Shown: positions 46,420 to 56,578, numbered from the stretch's first letter. The stretch is 64,000 nt of DNA from Heliomarina baculiformis (GCF_019966545.1 NZ_JAIMIC010000007.1:186001-250000); one strand, 5' to 3'. Program-made: numbers and translations. Notes: generated by a model not told the origin, from the letters alone.

Positions 46420-47027
46420 CCCGCAAGTTCGTCGAGAAAGAGCTCATCGTTGCGACGCACAACTCGGGCAAGCTGGCCGAGATGGTGGATCTGCTCGGGC
46501 CGTTCGGAATCACCGTCCGAGGGGCGGCTGAACTGAACCTCGACGAACCGGAAGAAAACGAAAGCACGTTCATTGGAAACGCACGTATCAAGGCACGGGC
46601 CGCCGTTGAAGCGACCGGTCTTCCTGCGTTGTCGGATGATTCCGGCATTCAAGTTGATGGCCTCGGCGGAGCCCCCGGTGTTTACACAGCCGATTGGGCG
46701 GAAACCGGAAATGGCCGAGATTTCGTTATGGCAATGGAGCGTGTTAATCGCGAACTCGAAGCCAAGAACGAACCGCATCCGCGCACTGCGCGGTTTTGTT
46801 GTACGCTGGTTCTGGCGTGGCCGGATGGGCATGATGAGATCTTTGAAGGCGTCATGCCCGGGCAAGTCGTGTGGCCCATGCGTGGTAACAACGGCCATGG
46901 TTACGATCCAATATTCGTTCCGGACGGTCACGACGTGACCTTTGCTGAAATGCCGACAGACCTGAAAAACAGCATCAGCCACCGCGCAGATGCTGTTTCG
47001 AAACTCGTGAAGGGCTGTTTTGTCTGA
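46416..47027 (+). CDS. rdgB: dITP/XTP pyrophosphatase (RdgB/HAM1)
   Basis: 203 residues. It hydrolyses non-canonical purine triphosphates (dITP, XTP) to keep them out of nucleic acids. The N-terminus [13 protein letters not shown] is the family nucleotide-binding motif; [22 protein letters not shown] and [10 protein letters not shown] are also characteristic. It lies in rph-rdgB-hemW with four- and eight-base overlaps, a common gene order in this lineage. Confidence 0.95.
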   Translation: MTRKFVEKELIVATHNSGKLAEMVDLLGPFGITVRGAAELNLDEPEENESTFIGNARIKARAAVEATGLPALSDDSGIQVDGLGGAPGVYTADWAETGNGRDFVMAMERVNRELEAKNEPHPRTARFCCTLVLAWPDGHDEIFEGVMPGQVVWPMRGNNGHGYDPIFVPDGHDVTFAEMPTDLKNSISHRADAVSKLVKGCFV

Positions 47028-48174
47028 GGATTGGCGCAACGGAGGCTTTGGCCTTTACATTCACTGGCCATTTTGCGAGGCGAAATGCCCCTATTGCGAC
47101 TTTAACAGCCATGTTTCCCGAAACATCGTTCATCAAGACTGGCTGGCGTGCTATCGTCGTGAACTTGCTCGTGTCGCACGGGAAACACCCGGACGCATTC
47201 TGAATTCAATCTACTTCGGCGGCGGCACGCCCAGTTTGATGCTGCCAAGCACTGTCGGAGCCATAATCGCAGAAGCAGTAGGCTACTGGACGCCGGCAAA
47301 CGACATCGAAATCACGCTTGAAGCAAACCCCGGTTCGATCGAAGCGCAAAAGTTTTCAGATTTTCGCAGTGCGGGCGTGAACCGCGTTTCTATGGGAATG
47401 CAGGCTATGAATGACGTCGATCTCCGACGTCTTGGCAGGATTCATACAGTCGCCGAGGCCGAAGCAGCCTTGGCAATTGCACAGAAGAACTTTGATAGGG
47501 TCAGTTTTGATCTCATTTACGCGCGGCAGAACCAGTCCCTGTCCGACTGGGAAGACGAGCTAAATCTGGCTCTAACCTTTGGAACCGATCATCTTTCTCT
47601 CTACCAGCTAACAATCGAATCCGGCACAGCATTCGGAGATCGTTACATGGCGGGTAAGCTGAAAGGTCTGCCCAAGGACGATCTTTCGGCCGATATGTAC
47701 GACCTAACCCAAGAGGTCTGTAATGCGCACGGGCTGCCCCGGTACGAGGTTTCCAACCATGCGCGTCCGGGATTGGAGTCCCGACACAACCTGATCTATT
47801 GGAACTACGGCGACTATATCGGTTTAGGTCCGGGCGCCCACGGTCGGGTAACGCTCGACGGTCAGAAATACGCAACTGAAACATATCGAAATCCGGCGGA
47901 ATGGCTTTCGAAAGTCAAAGGCGGATCCGGGGAAAAGCCCCGGGAGAGTCTTCCAAGTAAGGATCAGGCCAACGAGTACCTCATGATGGGGTTACGCGTA
48001 AAAGAAGGCATAGATCTTGATCGCATCGAAGCCCTAGGAGGTGAAACTTTATCCGTTCCGGCCAGAAATCATCTGAAGGAACTTGGGATGATTGAAGAGA
48101 TCGGATCCAGATTAGTCGTTACGAAACAAGGGTTTAATGTGCTGAACGCGATAATTTCCGAACTCGCGTACTGA
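47020..48174 (+). CDS. hemW: Radical SAM heme chaperone HemW
   Basis: 384 residues from a TTG start inside rdgB; AAGGG lies six bases before it and no ATG is available until far into the conserved sequence. The radical SAM cluster is Cys19-x3-Cys23-x2-Cys26 (CEAKCPYC), preceded by the HWPFC motif. HemW is the oxygen-independent coproporphyrinogen oxidase-like protein now considered a heme carrier to respiratory proteins rather than an oxidase (HemN). The C-terminus holds the HemW winged-helix-like domain. It is the last gene of rph-rdgB-hemW. Confidence 0.92.
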   Translation: MSEDWRNGGFGLYIHWPFCEAKCPYCDFNSHVSRNIVHQDWLACYRRELARVARETPGRILNSIYFGGGTPSLMLPSTVGAIIAEAVGYWTPANDIEITLEANPGSIEAQKFSDFRSAGVNRVSMGMQAMNDVDLRRLGRIHTVAEAEAALAIAQKNFDRVSFDLIYARQNQSLSDWEDELNLALTFGTDHLSLYQLTIESGTAFGDRYMAGKLKGLPKDDLSADMYDLTQEVCNAHGLPRYEVSNHARPGLESRHNLIYWNYGDYIGLGPGAHGRVTLDGQKYATETYRNPAEWLSKVKGGSGEKPRESLPSKDQANEYLMMGLRVKEGIDLDRIEALGGETLSVPARNHLKELGMIEEIGSRLVVTKQGFNVLNAIISELAY

Positions 48175-48206
48175 TCTTTTTTAAACCCGAACTTTGTTTA
48201 GATCAC

Positions 48207-49112
48207 CTATTCACCGCTTAGCATACGGCACAATGAGTCCAGCTGATCCAGTGTATCGTATTCGATAGTAATCTTGCCTTTTTCGCTATCTGGGGAATGA
48301 TCAAGGGACACCCTCATACCGAGGTTTGCGGCAAGATCCCCTTCCAGTGCGCGGGTATCTGCATCTTTTTCAGTTACCGCCTTGGCCGCCTTGGACCTTT
48401 TGTTGTCGTTTTTTCCATCCAGTGATTTCTTAACAAGCGCTTCTGTCGCTCGCACTGACAAGCCGCCTTTTACGACCTTACGCGCCAGATCCGAAGGGTT
48501 TTCGGCCGGAATAAGTGCCCGGGCATGACCTGCTGACAGCTCTCCCCCCTGCAAAAGATCCTGAACATCCTTCGGAAGAGACAGCAATCGCAGCAGGTTG
48601 GCAATATGGCTCCGGCTTTTACCAAGCGCCTCGGCGATCTTCTCTTGAGTATGGCCGAAGCGATCCATCAATTGCCGATAACCCGCAGCTTCTTCTACGG
48701 CATTCAGGTCCGAGCGCTGGACGTTTTCGATGATCGCGACTTCCAGAACTTCAGTATCCGAGAATTCGCGGACAAGAACCGGAACTTCGTGGAGCTGCGC
48801 CCTCTGCGCGGCTCGCCACCGACGTTCACCAGCCACAATCTCAAATTTGCCGCCAGCTATCTCTCGAACAATAAGAGGCTGGATAATTCCCTTTTCACGA
48901 ATTGAATTCGTAAGGTCATCAAGCGCTTCTTCGGTGAAAACGCGGCGCGGCTGGTCGGGATTCGCGACCAACTTTTCAATCGGAAGCATCTGATCCGCGT
49001 GCCGCACGGGACTGTCAGTTCCAGCATCCTGGCCTTCCGGAGCAGAAACATCCGCCATCAAAGCAGAAAGCCCGCGACCAAGACCCCTTGGTTTTGCTTT
49101 TTTATCAGTCAC
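48207..49112 (-). CDS. parB: Chromosome partitioning protein ParB
   Basis: 301 residues. ParB is a CTP-dependent clamp that loads at parS sites and spreads, marking the origin region for segregation. The N-terminal domain has PDQPRRVFTEEALDDL and the CTP/arginine motif GERRWRAAQRA; the helix-turn-helix (about 150-190) shows TQEKIAEALGKSRSHIANLLRLLSLP; the C-terminus is the dimerisation part. Two perfect parS sites lie 1.4 and 3.3 kb upstream. It follows parA by 14 bases. Confidence 0.96.
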   Translation of the reverse strand: MTDKKAKPRGLGRGLSALMADVSAPEGQDAGTDSPVRHADQMLPIEKLVANPDQPRRVFTEEALDDLTNSIREKGIIQPLIVREIAGGKFEIVAGERRWRAAQRAQLHEVPVLVREFSDTEVLEVAIIENVQRSDLNAVEEAAGYRQLMDRFGHTQEKIAEALGKSRSHIANLLRLLSLPKDVQDLLQGGELSAGHARALIPAENPSDLARKVVKGGLSVRATEALVKKSLDGKNDNKRSKAAKAVTEKDADTRALEGDLAANLGMRVSLDHSPDSEKGKITIEYDTLDQLDSLCRMLSGE

Positions 49113-49126
49113 TTGCTTCTCCTGCT

Positions 49127-49936
49127 CTACGCTGCAACCGCGCTGTTATTTCTGACCAATTCCGCTGCCAATGCCCGATAAGCCTCGGCACCCAGTGATT
49201 TGGGATCGTAACTGAGCACTGGCATCGCGAATGAAGGTGCCTCACTCACGCGAACATTACGCGGAATGACTGTTTGGAATACGAGATCGCCGAGATTATC
49301 ACGGGCATCCTGCTCGACCTGCTGCGACAGATTGTTCCGACGATCATACATCGTCAGTACAATTCCCTCGATGCGAAGGCCGGGATTGGCGGACTGCCTA
49401 ATTTCCCGGATCGTCAGCATTAGCTGGGAAAGGCCTTCAAGTGCAAAGAACTCACTCTGCAACGGCACGAGAACGGAATGAGCCGCGACCATTGCATTTA
49501 CCGTCAAGATGTTCAAAGACGGGGGACAGTCGATCAATATATAGTCCCAGACATACTGATCCATCGCAACCTGTCGTAGCGCATCGTGCAGAAGGAAGCT
49601 GCGCTTTTCATTTGAGATCAGCTCGATATCGGCGGAACTCAAGTCCACTGTTGCCGGTACGATGCCAAGACCATCCATACTCGTTGCTTGAATCACGTCC
49701 GAAAGAGGCGCTTCGTCGAGCAGGAGATCATAAGTTGTGTAGGTCCGCTCCGTCGCCTCGATCCCAAAGCCAGTAGACGCGTTACCCTGAGGGTCGAGAT
49801 CGATGACCAGAACTCGATGACCCTGCTCAACCAAGGCTGCCGCGAGATTGATTGCCGTAGTCGTTTTCCCGACGCCACCTTTCTGATTAGCGATTGCTAT
49901 TATCTTGGGTTCGGTTGATCTGGATATGTCAGACAC
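49127..49936 (-). CDS. parA: Chromosome partitioning ATPase ParA
   Basis: 269 residues from a GTG start with AAGGA upstream. The deviant Walker A motif NQKGGVGKTTT (about 17-27) identifies the ParA/MinD family; DLDPQGNAST and DCPPSLNI follow. ParA binds DNA as an ATP dimer and pulls ParB-parS complexes apart. It overlaps rsmG by eight bases, so mnmG-rsmG-parA-parB is one unit, with mnmE upstream. Confidence 0.96.
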   Translation of the reverse strand: MSDISRSTEPKIIAIANQKGGVGKTTTAINLAAALVEQGHRVLVIDLDPQGNASTGFGIEATERTYTTYDLLLDEAPLSDVIQATSMDGLGIVPATVDLSSADIELISNEKRSFLLHDALRQVAMDQYVWDYILIDCPPSLNILTVNAMVAAHSVLVPLQSEFFALEGLSQLMLTIREIRQSANPGLRIEGIVLTMYDRRNNLSQQVEQDARDNLGDLVFQTVIPRNVRVSEAPSFAMPVLSYDPKSLGAEAYRALAAELVRNNSAVAA

Positions 49937-50528
49937 GCTGAATTCCTTCTACTCGCAAGATGACAGCTTGGCTGTCGGTAACGCTTTTTATCACATTCAT
50001 ATCGAACTGCCATTGTTCGCGAGCTTCACGGACCTCTTCTTTCCAATTTTTTCCTTTCGGGAAAAGAGCAACACCTTGCTTCGAAAGATGAAGATCTGCG
50101 TAAGACAGTAGTCCTTTCAAGCCTGTAAGGGCCCTCGCTGAAAGAACATCTGTTTCCAAAGGTGTAACACCTTCAATCCTATCATTGATCACTGCGCATT
50201 GAATACCCGTGTTACGGATAACCTCTTTCATGAAAATACATTTTCGGGTGTCGCTTTCTACTAATATGAATTTGCCACTCTTTTTGCTCTCGTGATCAAG
50301 GATAGCGCAAACCAAACCCGGGAAACCTCCCCCACTCCCGATATCGGACCATGTTGAGAAACAGTCGGCTTGTTCAAAAATTTGAACTGAATCGACGATA
50401 TGACGCGTCCAAAGATCATCTAAGCTCCTAGGGGAAACTAGGTTTATCTTTCGGTTCCATTTTCGGAGCAAGGTTGCATATATCTCTAGCCGTTCAAGTG
50501 TTTCACGTGAAACATTAAGTTCAGTCAC
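49929..50528 (-). CDS. rsmG: 16S rRNA (guanine527-N7)-methyltransferase RsmG
   Basis: 199 residues from a GTG start overlapping the mnmG stop (GTGA). RsmG (GidB) methylates G527 in 16S rRNA; its loss gives low-level streptomycin resistance. The SAM-binding region shows [17 protein letters not shown], with [13 protein letters not shown] and LFPKGKNW further on. Codons 5-10, coding NVSRET, contain a perfect parS palindrome, as in some other bacteria where ParB sites lie in gidB. Confidence 0.95.
   Translation of the reverse strand: MTELNVSRETLERLEIYATLLRKWNRKINLVSPRSLDDLWTRHIVDSVQIFEQADCFSTWSDIGSGGGFPGLVCAILDHESKKSGKFILVESDTRKCIFMKEVIRNTGIQCAVINDRIEGVTPLETDVLSARALTGLKGLLSYADLHLSKQGVALFPKGKNWKEEVREAREQWQFDMNVIKSVTDSQAVILRVEGIQRV
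50499..50514. promoter_or_regulatory. parS site inside rsmG (TGTTTCACGTGAAACA)
   Basis: The 16-base sequence is a perfect palindrome identical to the widely conserved chromosomal parS consensus bound by ParB. It spans rsmG codons 5-10 and lies about 5.3 kb from the proposed origin. Confidence 0.93.
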
Positions 50529-52402
50529 GTTGCAGTCGCCCTGAGTTCCGATGCTCGTTTTTTGACGTGATAAAGCAAAAGCGTCAATGCGGAAGGTGTC
50601 ATACCATCGATTTTAGCGGCCTGAGCCATGTTGTCTGGCTTGAAACGCTCCAATTTCATTCGAAGTTCATTCGACAACCCGGCAATGTCTCGAAAATTGA
50701 AATCCTTTGGGAATTCAACGCGTTCTTCTTTTTGAATTGCATCGATGTCACGCTGCTGGCGAGTGATGTAGTTGGCGTATAGCGCATCGCGAGACAGTTG
50801 AAGCTTAACGTCGTAATCCAACTTCTCAGACCCAGGAATTAGAGTACTAAGGTGGTTAAATTCAACATCCGGGAAAGCTAGGATGTCCAATCCCGACCGC
50901 TTTTTCCCGTCCTGCTTTATCGAGATGCCAGAGCTCTCTATTTCTTTAGGTGTAAACGTTGAACCCTTCAATAAATTCATACCAAAGGTCAAACGCTCAC
51001 GCTTATCTAAGAAAACAATTTTCCGATTAGAACTAACGCAACCAAGCTCCAAACCAAGCGGCGTAAGCCTTTGGTCTGCGTTGTCCGCACGAAGCGAAAG
51101 CCTGAACTCTGCCCTCGAGGTGAACATTCGGTAGGGCTCACTGACACCTCTCGTAACAAGATCATCTATCATAACGCCGATATAACTTTCAGCTCGGCTG
51201 AAATAGAGAGGAGACGATCCCCTCGCCTCCAACGCTGCATTCAAACCAGCAACCAAACCCTGAGCACCGGCCTCTTCATAGCCAGTGGTTCCGTTAATCT
51301 GACCAGCCAAGTACAAGCTCTGCACAGACTTCAAACTTAAGTTTGCATTAAGCGCTCTAGGATCCACGTAATCGTATTCGATGGCATATCCAGGCTGAAG
51401 AATAACCGCATCTTCAAGCCCCACCATAGAATGGATGTAAGCCCACTGCACATCTTCAGGCAGCGAGGTAGAAACACCGTTGGGGTAAACAGTGTTATTG
51501 GAAAGGCTTTCTGGTTCCAGAAACACTTGGTGCGATTCTTTATCTGCAAACCGCACTATTTTATCTTCTATCGACGGGCAATACCTCGGTCCTACCCCGT
51601 CAATCCGACCGCCGTACATTGCTGATTTATTGAGGTTTTTGGAAATAATCTCGTGGGTACGGACGTTCGTATGTGTGATCCCACAAGAAATCTGACGCGC
51701 AACTGGATGTTTGGACAGAAAGGAGAACATCGTCGGTTCATCATCACCGGGTTGCTGATCGAGTATCGACCAATCAATAGTGGATCCATCCAATCTTGGC
51801 GGTGTGCCAGTCTTTAACCGACCCATGGGTAAATCAAAACCGTCGATTTGTTCAGCCAGTTTAACTGATGGGGAATCACCCATCCGACCCCCTGGAGTTG
51901 AAGTCTCTCCGATATGGATAACACCTCGCAAAAAGGTTCCCGTGGTAAGGATAACTGACTTTGCGAATATCTCCCGGCCATCGGCCAACTTGACGCCTTC
52001 AACTTTTTTGCCACTCAACAAGAATTGCGCAACTTCTCCTTCGAATATCGAAAGATTTTCTTGATTTTCGAGATTACCCAGAACGGCTTGCCGGTACAGT
52101 TCACGATCAGCCTGCGCTCGCGGTCCCTGAACGGCGGGACCTTTTCTGCGATTTAACAGACGAAATTGAATTCCCGCCGCATCCGCTGCTCGTCCCATGA
52201 CGCCATCAAGAGCGTCAATTTCTCGAACTAAATGTCCTTTGCCCAGCCCCCCAATTGCAGGGTTGCAAGACATAACGCCGATTTTATCAATTTTCAGCGT
52301 GACCAGAACCGTATTCGCACCCATCCTGGCAGCGGCCGATGCGGCTTCGGTTCCAGCATGACCGCCGCCTACCACAACCACATCTGCATTAAAATGTTTC
52401 AC
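50525..52402 (-). CDS. mnmG: tRNA uridine 5-carboxymethylaminomethyl synthase MnmG (GidA)
   Basis: 625 residues from a GTG start. AGGAG (52411-52415) lies exactly eight bases upstream, and the sequence [21 protein letters not shown] then matches the family N-terminus; a TTG nine codons upstream is less likely. The FAD-binding motif GGGHAG, the [12 protein letters not shown] motif, and the C-terminal GIDA_assoc region are present. With MnmE it makes cmnm5U34 in tRNA. The start region is overlapped by a perfect parS site. It overlaps rsmG by four bases (GTGA). Confidence 0.96.
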   Translation of the reverse strand: MKHFNADVVVVGGGHAGTEAASAAARMGANTVLVTLKIDKIGVMSCNPAIGGLGKGHLVREIDALDGVMGRAADAAGIQFRLLNRRKGPAVQGPRAQADRELYRQAVLGNLENQENLSIFEGEVAQFLLSGKKVEGVKLADGREIFAKSVILTTGTFLRGVIHIGETSTPGGRMGDSPSVKLAEQIDGFDLPMGRLKTGTPPRLDGSTIDWSILDQQPGDDEPTMFSFLSKHPVARQISCGITHTNVRTHEIISKNLNKSAMYGGRIDGVGPRYCPSIEDKIVRFADKESHQVFLEPESLSNNTVYPNGVSTSLPEDVQWAYIHSMVGLEDAVILQPGYAIEYDYVDPRALNANLSLKSVQSLYLAGQINGTTGYEEAGAQGLVAGLNAALEARGSSPLYFSRAESYIGVMIDDLVTRGVSEPYRMFTSRAEFRLSLRADNADQRLTPLGLELGCVSSNRKIVFLDKRERLTFGMNLLKGSTFTPKEIESSGISIKQDGKKRSGLDILAFPDVEFNHLSTLIPGSEKLDYDVKLQLSRDALYANYITRQQRDIDAIQKEERVEFPKDFNFRDIAGLSNELRMKLERFKPDNMAQAAKIDGMTPSALTLLLYHVKKRASELRATAT

Positions 52403-52410
52403 GTGAAACA
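52395..52410. promoter_or_regulatory. parS site across the mnmG translation start
   Basis: A second perfect TGTTTCACGTGAAACA palindrome. It fills the 8-base spacer between the mnmG ribosome-binding site and start codon, covers the GTG start, and extends into codon 3. It lies about 3.4 kb from the proposed origin. Confidence 0.93.
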
Positions 52411-52413
52411 CTC

Positions 52414-53700
52414 CTATTTTCCCAGACAAAAACTCGCGAAAATCTCATCAAGCAGGTCTTCTACACCGATTCTTCCGACCAGCATACCCAAGGCCTGGGA
52501 AGCATCGCGCAATTCTTCGGCAACTATATCATAAGCGTCCGGACCGCTATTCAGCAAATTCAACGCAGATGACAGCGAGTTCATTGCTCTGGATATCGCG
52601 ACCCGATGTCTCTCCCGACTCGCAAGTTCCGCCTTAAGGGCGCGGCTTTTAAGCGTTGTTGTCAAGCGAACTACTAGGGAGTCGACACCTTCACCGGATA
52701 GTCCAGATATTCCGTTTTCCTTATACGACGACAAATCAACCTTCGACTTCAACACAATGTCGTCAGGCATAATCTCAATGTCGATATCTTCGTCAGATTC
52801 CACAAGAAAAACCCTGACGTCTGCCGATCTCGCGCGGTCCTTCGCTCTCGAGATCCCGATGTTTTCGACCACGTCATCAGTTGTTCGCAAGCCTGCGGTG
52901 TCCATTAAAGTCACAGGTAAGCCGTCGAAATCCATACGAACTTCGATAACATCGCGCGTAGTGCCCTCAAACTCAGAGGTTATCGCGGCTTCTCTTCCCG
53001 CCAGAGCGTTTAAAAGCGTAGATTTTCCGACGTTCGGGCGCCCCACGATGGCAACCTCGAAACCCTCACGAATCCGCTCGGCCGTCGAAATCCCCGAACT
53101 TACAACCTTGAGATCATCGTAAACCTTGCAGAGCAGTTCATTGACCTCCGGTGTCACATCCACCGGTACATCTTCGTCAGCAAAATCAATCGTCGCTTCA
53201 AGCAAGGCACCCGCACGGATCAGATCCTTCCGCCAATCTTCAGCCCGTTTACTAAAGACACCGGACATAACTTTTACGGCTTGTGTACGTTGCGCCTCTG
53301 TTTCCGCGTCGATGAGATCAGCAAGCCCCTCTACCTGCGCAAGGTCCATCCGACCATTCATCAAGGCACGGCGCGTGAATTCCCCGGGTTCGGCAAGGCG
53401 CAACCCATCAAGTCGTCCCAGCGATTCCAAGACCGTGGAAACGACTGCGTTACTCCCGTGGACCTGCAATTCCGCAACATTTTCGCCGGTGAAACTCTTC
53501 GGCGCTTCGAAAGTAAGTATCAGCCCCTGGTCAAGAATATCGCCCTCTGCCGTCTTCAAAGACCGGAATGTCATTCCACGGGGGGGCAATTGACCGTCGC
53601 ACAGGATTTCCGCGGCATTTCTGGCCAGAGGACCGGAAACACGTATAACAGCCACGCCTGCTTTACCCGGCGCAGAGGCCAGGGCAAAAATAGTATCCAT
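52414..53700 (-). CDS. mnmE: tRNA modification GTPase MnmE (TrmE)
   Basis: 428 residues. The N-terminal tetrahydrofolate-binding domain (about 1-118) is followed by a helical domain interrupted by a Ras-like GTPase (about 215-345: [15 protein letters not shown], and the FEGTTRD switch). The C-terminus ends in the conserved CLGK with the catalytic Cys. It works with MnmG at tRNA U34. The stop lies 11 bases before the mnmG start; the mnmG ribosome-binding site sits in that gap. Confidence 0.96.
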   Translation of the reverse strand: MDTIFALASAPGKAGVAVIRVSGPLARNAAEILCDGQLPPRGMTFRSLKTAEGDILDQGLILTFEAPKSFTGENVAELQVHGSNAVVSTVLESLGRLDGLRLAEPGEFTRRALMNGRMDLAQVEGLADLIDAETEAQRTQAVKVMSGVFSKRAEDWRKDLIRAGALLEATIDFADEDVPVDVTPEVNELLCKVYDDLKVVSSGISTAERIREGFEVAIVGRPNVGKSTLLNALAGREAAITSEFEGTTRDVIEVRMDFDGLPVTLMDTAGLRTTDDVVENIGISRAKDRARSADVRVFLVESDEDIDIEIMPDDIVLKSKVDLSSYKENGISGLSGEGVDSLVVRLTTTLKSRALKAELASRERHRVAISRAMNSLSSALNLLNSGPDAYDIVAEELRDASQALGMLVGRIGVEDLLDEIFASFCLGK

Positions 53701-53727
53701 GACGATCTCCGAATGTCCCGACCAGCG

Positions 53728-54999
53728 TCAGGTATTCATTGAATCAAAGAAATCACTGTTCGTCTTTGTTTGCTTCAGCTTCGAAATCAGAAATTCGATA
53801 GCATCGGTCGTACCCATAGGATTGAGAATACGGCGAAGCACAAAGGTCTTCTGAAGATCAATTTTATCGACCAGCAGATCTTCTTTACGGGTCCCGGACT
53901 TAAGGATGTCGATCGCCGGGAATACACGCTTGTCTGCAATCTTACGATCCAGCACCAGTTCAGAGTTACCCGTACCCTTAAATTCTTCAAAGATGACTTC
54001 GTCCATGCGGCTACCCGTATCTATCAGGGCGGTGGCAATAATCGTCAGCGAGCCACCCTCTTCGATATTCCGAGCCGCGCCAAAAAACCGCTTAGGACGT
54101 TGTAGGGCATTTGCGTCCACGCCACCTGTCAGAACCTTCCCCGAAGATGGGACAACCGTGTTAAACGCCCTACCAAGTCTTGTTATTGAGTCGAGTAGAA
54201 TAACAACATCTCGTTTATGTTCTACGAGACGCTTAGCCTTTTCGATCACCATTTCGCTGACCGCAACGTGACGAGTAGCGGGTTCATCGAAGGTCGACGA
54301 AACGACTTCTCCTTTGACCGATCGCTGCATGTCCGTCACCTCTTCGGGACGTTCATCAATCAGCAGAACAATTAGGTAGCACTCCGGGTGGTTCTTTTCG
54401 ATCGAGTTCGCGATGTTCTGCAGGATAACCGTTTTACCAGTCCGCGGCGGCGCAACGATCAGCGAACGCTGACCTTTCCCGATCGGCGCCACGAGATCGA
54501 TGATCCGCGCCGTCCGGTCTTTGACGGTCGGGTCATCAAGTTCCATGTTCAGCCGCTCATCCGGATACAGCGGTGTCAGGTTATCGAAGGCAATCTTGTG
54601 TTTTGCCCGCTCCGGATCTTCAAAGTTGATCTGGGTCACGTTCGTAAGGGCGAAATAACGTTCGTTATCGTCAGGCGCCTTTATGACCCCATCAATCGTG
54701 TCGCCCGTTCTCAGGGAGTACTGACGGATCATGTCGGGCGATACATAGATATCGTCCGGACCCGGCAAGTAATTCGCCTCCGGCGACCTCAGGAATCCAA
54801 AACCATCCTGAAGCACTTCCAGCACGCCGTCACCAGAGATTTCCCAACCCTCATCCGCACGCTCGCGCAGAATCTGGAACATCATCTCGCCCTTACGCAT
54901 CGTAGACGCGTTTTCAATCTCCAGCTCTTCGGCCATGGCAAGAAGGTCTTTGGGACTTTTTGCCTTAAGATCAGCGAGGTTAAGGGATTCTAATGTCAT
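53728..54999 (-). CDS. rho: Transcription termination factor Rho
   Basis: 423 residues. Rho is a hexameric RNA helicase that ends transcription at unstructured C-rich RNA. The N-terminal cold-shock-type RNA-binding domain (about 50-120) has [22 protein letters not shown]; the ATPase shows the P-loop APPRTGKT (about 182-189), [13 protein letters not shown], and the Q/R-loop region. It has its own candidate promoter between hemJ and rho, with a 16-base palindromic hairpin in the leader; rho genes are often autoregulated. Confidence 0.97.
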   Translation of the reverse strand: MTLESLNLADLKAKSPKDLLAMAEELEIENASTMRKGEMMFQILRERADEGWEISGDGVLEVLQDGFGFLRSPEANYLPGPDDIYVSPDMIRQYSLRTGDTIDGVIKAPDDNERYFALTNVTQINFEDPERAKHKIAFDNLTPLYPDERLNMELDDPTVKDRTARIIDLVAPIGKGQRSLIVAPPRTGKTVILQNIANSIEKNHPECYLIVLLIDERPEEVTDMQRSVKGEVVSSTFDEPATRHVAVSEMVIEKAKRLVEHKRDVVILLDSITRLGRAFNTVVPSSGKVLTGGVDANALQRPKRFFGAARNIEEGGSLTIIATALIDTGSRMDEVIFEEFKGTGNSELVLDRKIADKRVFPAIDILKSGTRKEDLLVDKIDLQKTFVLRRILNPMGTTDAIEFLISKLKQTKTNSDFFDSMNT

Positions 55000-55064
55000 G
55001 GTTCAAGCCTTTGGAAACGAGAGCGCAAGCCGCCTACGTCAAGAATTCGTCATGGGGAAACACG

Positions 55065-55080
55065 TGTCCCGGACGGGACA
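55065..55080 (-). promoter_or_regulatory. Hairpin in the rho leader
   Basis: TGTCCC-GGAC-GGGACA, a perfect 6-bp stem with a 4-base loop, lies about 65 bases before the rho ATG and just after the predicted transcription start. It may take part in leader control of rho. Confidence 0.4.
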
Positions 55081-55089
55081 GTTCAGCCG

Positions 55090-55118
55090 TATCTATGTTC
55101 GGTTTGCGCTTATGTCAA
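55090..55118 (-). promoter_or_regulatory. Candidate promoter of rho
   Basis: On the minus strand a consensus TTGACA (55113-55118) is 17 bases from TAGATA (55090-55095), entirely in the hemJ-rho gap. Confidence 0.55.
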
Positions 55119-55124
55119 ACAAGT

Positions 55125-55571
55125 TCAAAACCGAACGACCACAGAGATCACGATGACGACCATTAAAACCGTAGGTACCTCGTTCATCATCCGGTACTGA
55201 CGACTGGTCACCGAGTTGCGACCCTTCATGAAATCCTTGCGCCGCAGCGCCAGCCAGTGATGAAACCAGGTCATCCCGAGCACTGAAATGGCCTTTGTCC
55301 AAGGCCAGACCATACCCCAGTCCACAATGCCGGGTGTAAAGACAAGACACAGCCCAAAAACCCAAGTGGCGACCATTGCCGGGTTCATGATGGCCTTCAA
55401 CAGCCTGTATTCCATCACTTCGAATACTTTAGGAAGCCCAGATAACTCTCTCTTTTCAACGTGATAGACGAAAAGACGAGGAAGGTAGAACAAGCCTGCC
55501 ATCCAGGCAATGACCGAGATGATATGAAGGGCTTTTGTCCAAGGATAGATCGAAATCAGAAAGTCAGTCAT
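55125..55571 (-). CDS. hemJ: Protoporphyrinogen IX oxidase HemJ
   Basis: 148 residues, about four membrane helices. HemJ converts protoporphyrinogen IX to protoporphyrin IX, the step before ferrochelatase. The conserved start LISIYPWTKALHIISVIAWMAGLFYLPRLFVYH carries the heme-coordinating His and neighbouring residues, and the MTWFHHWLA...RRKDF motif follows. It is the leftward neighbour of the proposed origin. Confidence 0.94.
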   Translation of the reverse strand: MTDFLISIYPWTKALHIISVIAWMAGLFYLPRLFVYHVEKRELSGLPKVFEVMEYRLLKAIMNPAMVATWVFGLCLVFTPGIVDWGMVWPWTKAISVLGMTWFHHWLALRRKDFMKGRNSVTSRQYRMMNEVPTVLMVVIVISVVVRF

Positions 55572-55978
55572 CTCGGCCTCGGGTTCATGCTCGGTCTCTC
55601 TTAAATATAATAAGTATAAGAAGAAAGGTTTATGGTTTGGTAGGGAGGGCCCATGCCAGTGGATTATTCAGATGTGCCCTAGGTTATCCCATGGGGGATC
55701 AAAATTTATCCGAGTCTTACACAAACCGACAATGTGAAAATTTTACTCTGTAAATCATGGACTTAGACTGAAAATCATGCCCCGGTGTATGTGGATAAAA
55801 ACTGTATTGGGTTCTGACGGATAGTTTCGTCCACGTTTAGATTTTATCCCTCTCCACCCTGTAAGACTCGGGGTGAGAGACTTGGGGAAAATGGATGAAA
55901 ACGCCCAGGTTGCGAAAATCGCCGAGAAACATAAAAACGGTCCCGACTGAAACAAAATTTCTCCAGCAGGTTATGCAC
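55572..55978. other. Candidate chromosomal replication origin (oriC)
   Basis: A 407-base gap between divergent hemJ and maf. It holds two consensus DnaA boxes: TGTGGATAA (55790-55798, minus orientation) and TTATGCACA (55971-55979). There is one near match, TTATTCAGA (55664-55672), and further TTATCC cores near 55684, 55706 and 55843. A strongly AT-rich run (about 55600-55636) could be the unwinding element. Two GAnTC sites (55712, 55865) are present. Genes on both sides mostly point away from it, and parS sites lie within 6 kb. Confidence 0.7.
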
Positions 55979-56578
55979 ATGTATGTCCCCATCGTTCTGG
56001 CTTCGGGATCAAAAATCCGCTCAGAACTGCTGCAGAATGCACGGGTCCCATTTGAAGTCATGGTGGCCCGGATCGATGAAGAATCGGTAAAAATGGCGCT
56101 AGAGGCGGAGCAGGCCAAACCGCGAGACATTGCCGATGCTCTCGCAGAACTGAAGGCAAGGAAGATCAGTGGTAAGATGCCTGGACGTTTTGTGCTGGGC
56201 TGCGATCAGGTGCTGGATCTGGACGGAAGGATCCTGTCCAAACCTGAAACCCCAGAGCAGGCATATAGCCAGCTCGAATCCCTAAGCGGTAAAAGGCATA
56301 GCCTTCTTTCTGCAGCCGTAATCGTTGAAGACGGCAAACCGATCTGGCGGCATGTGGGACAGGTCCGGCTTTTCATGCGCGAGCTTTCACCGGATTATAT
56401 GACAGGCTATGTCGAACGAAACTGGGAAAGCATTCGGTTTTCTGTAGGGTCCTATAAGCTGGAAGAAGAAGGTGTTAGGTTGTTCAGGTCGATTGAGGGA
56501 GATTACTTCAATGTGCTTGGGTTGCCGTTGCTGGAACTCCTGAATTTTCTGACAGTGAGGGGAATGTTGGAAACATGA
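55979..56578 (+). CDS. maf: Maf family nucleotide pyrophosphatase
   Basis: 199 residues from the ATG at [17 protein letters not shown] lies eight bases upstream, favouring it over an ATG two codons earlier. Maf proteins hydrolyse modified or canonical nucleoside triphosphates (dTTP/UTP or m7GTP type). The N-terminal loop is [11 protein letters not shown] where many members have ASxSPRR, and the CDQVLDLDG and [16 protein letters not shown] motifs are present. It heads maf-aroE-coaE-dnaQ, each overlapping the next. A DnaA box touches its start codon. Confidence 0.92.
   Translation: MYVPIVLASGSKIRSELLQNARVPFEVMVARIDEESVKMALEAEQAKPRDIADALAELKARKISGKMPGRFVLGCDQVLDLDGRILSKPETPEQAYSQLESLSGKRHSLLSAAVIVEDGKPIWRHVGQVRLFMRELSPDYMTGYVERNWESIRFSVGSYKLEEEGVRLFRSIEGDYFNVLGLPLLELLNFLTVRGMLET

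Noticed and set aside
55054-55070. A palindrome-like GGGGAAACACGTGTCCC upstream of rho as a third parS site
   Set aside because: It contains CACGTG but differs from the parS consensus in the flanking arms, unlike the two perfect sites.
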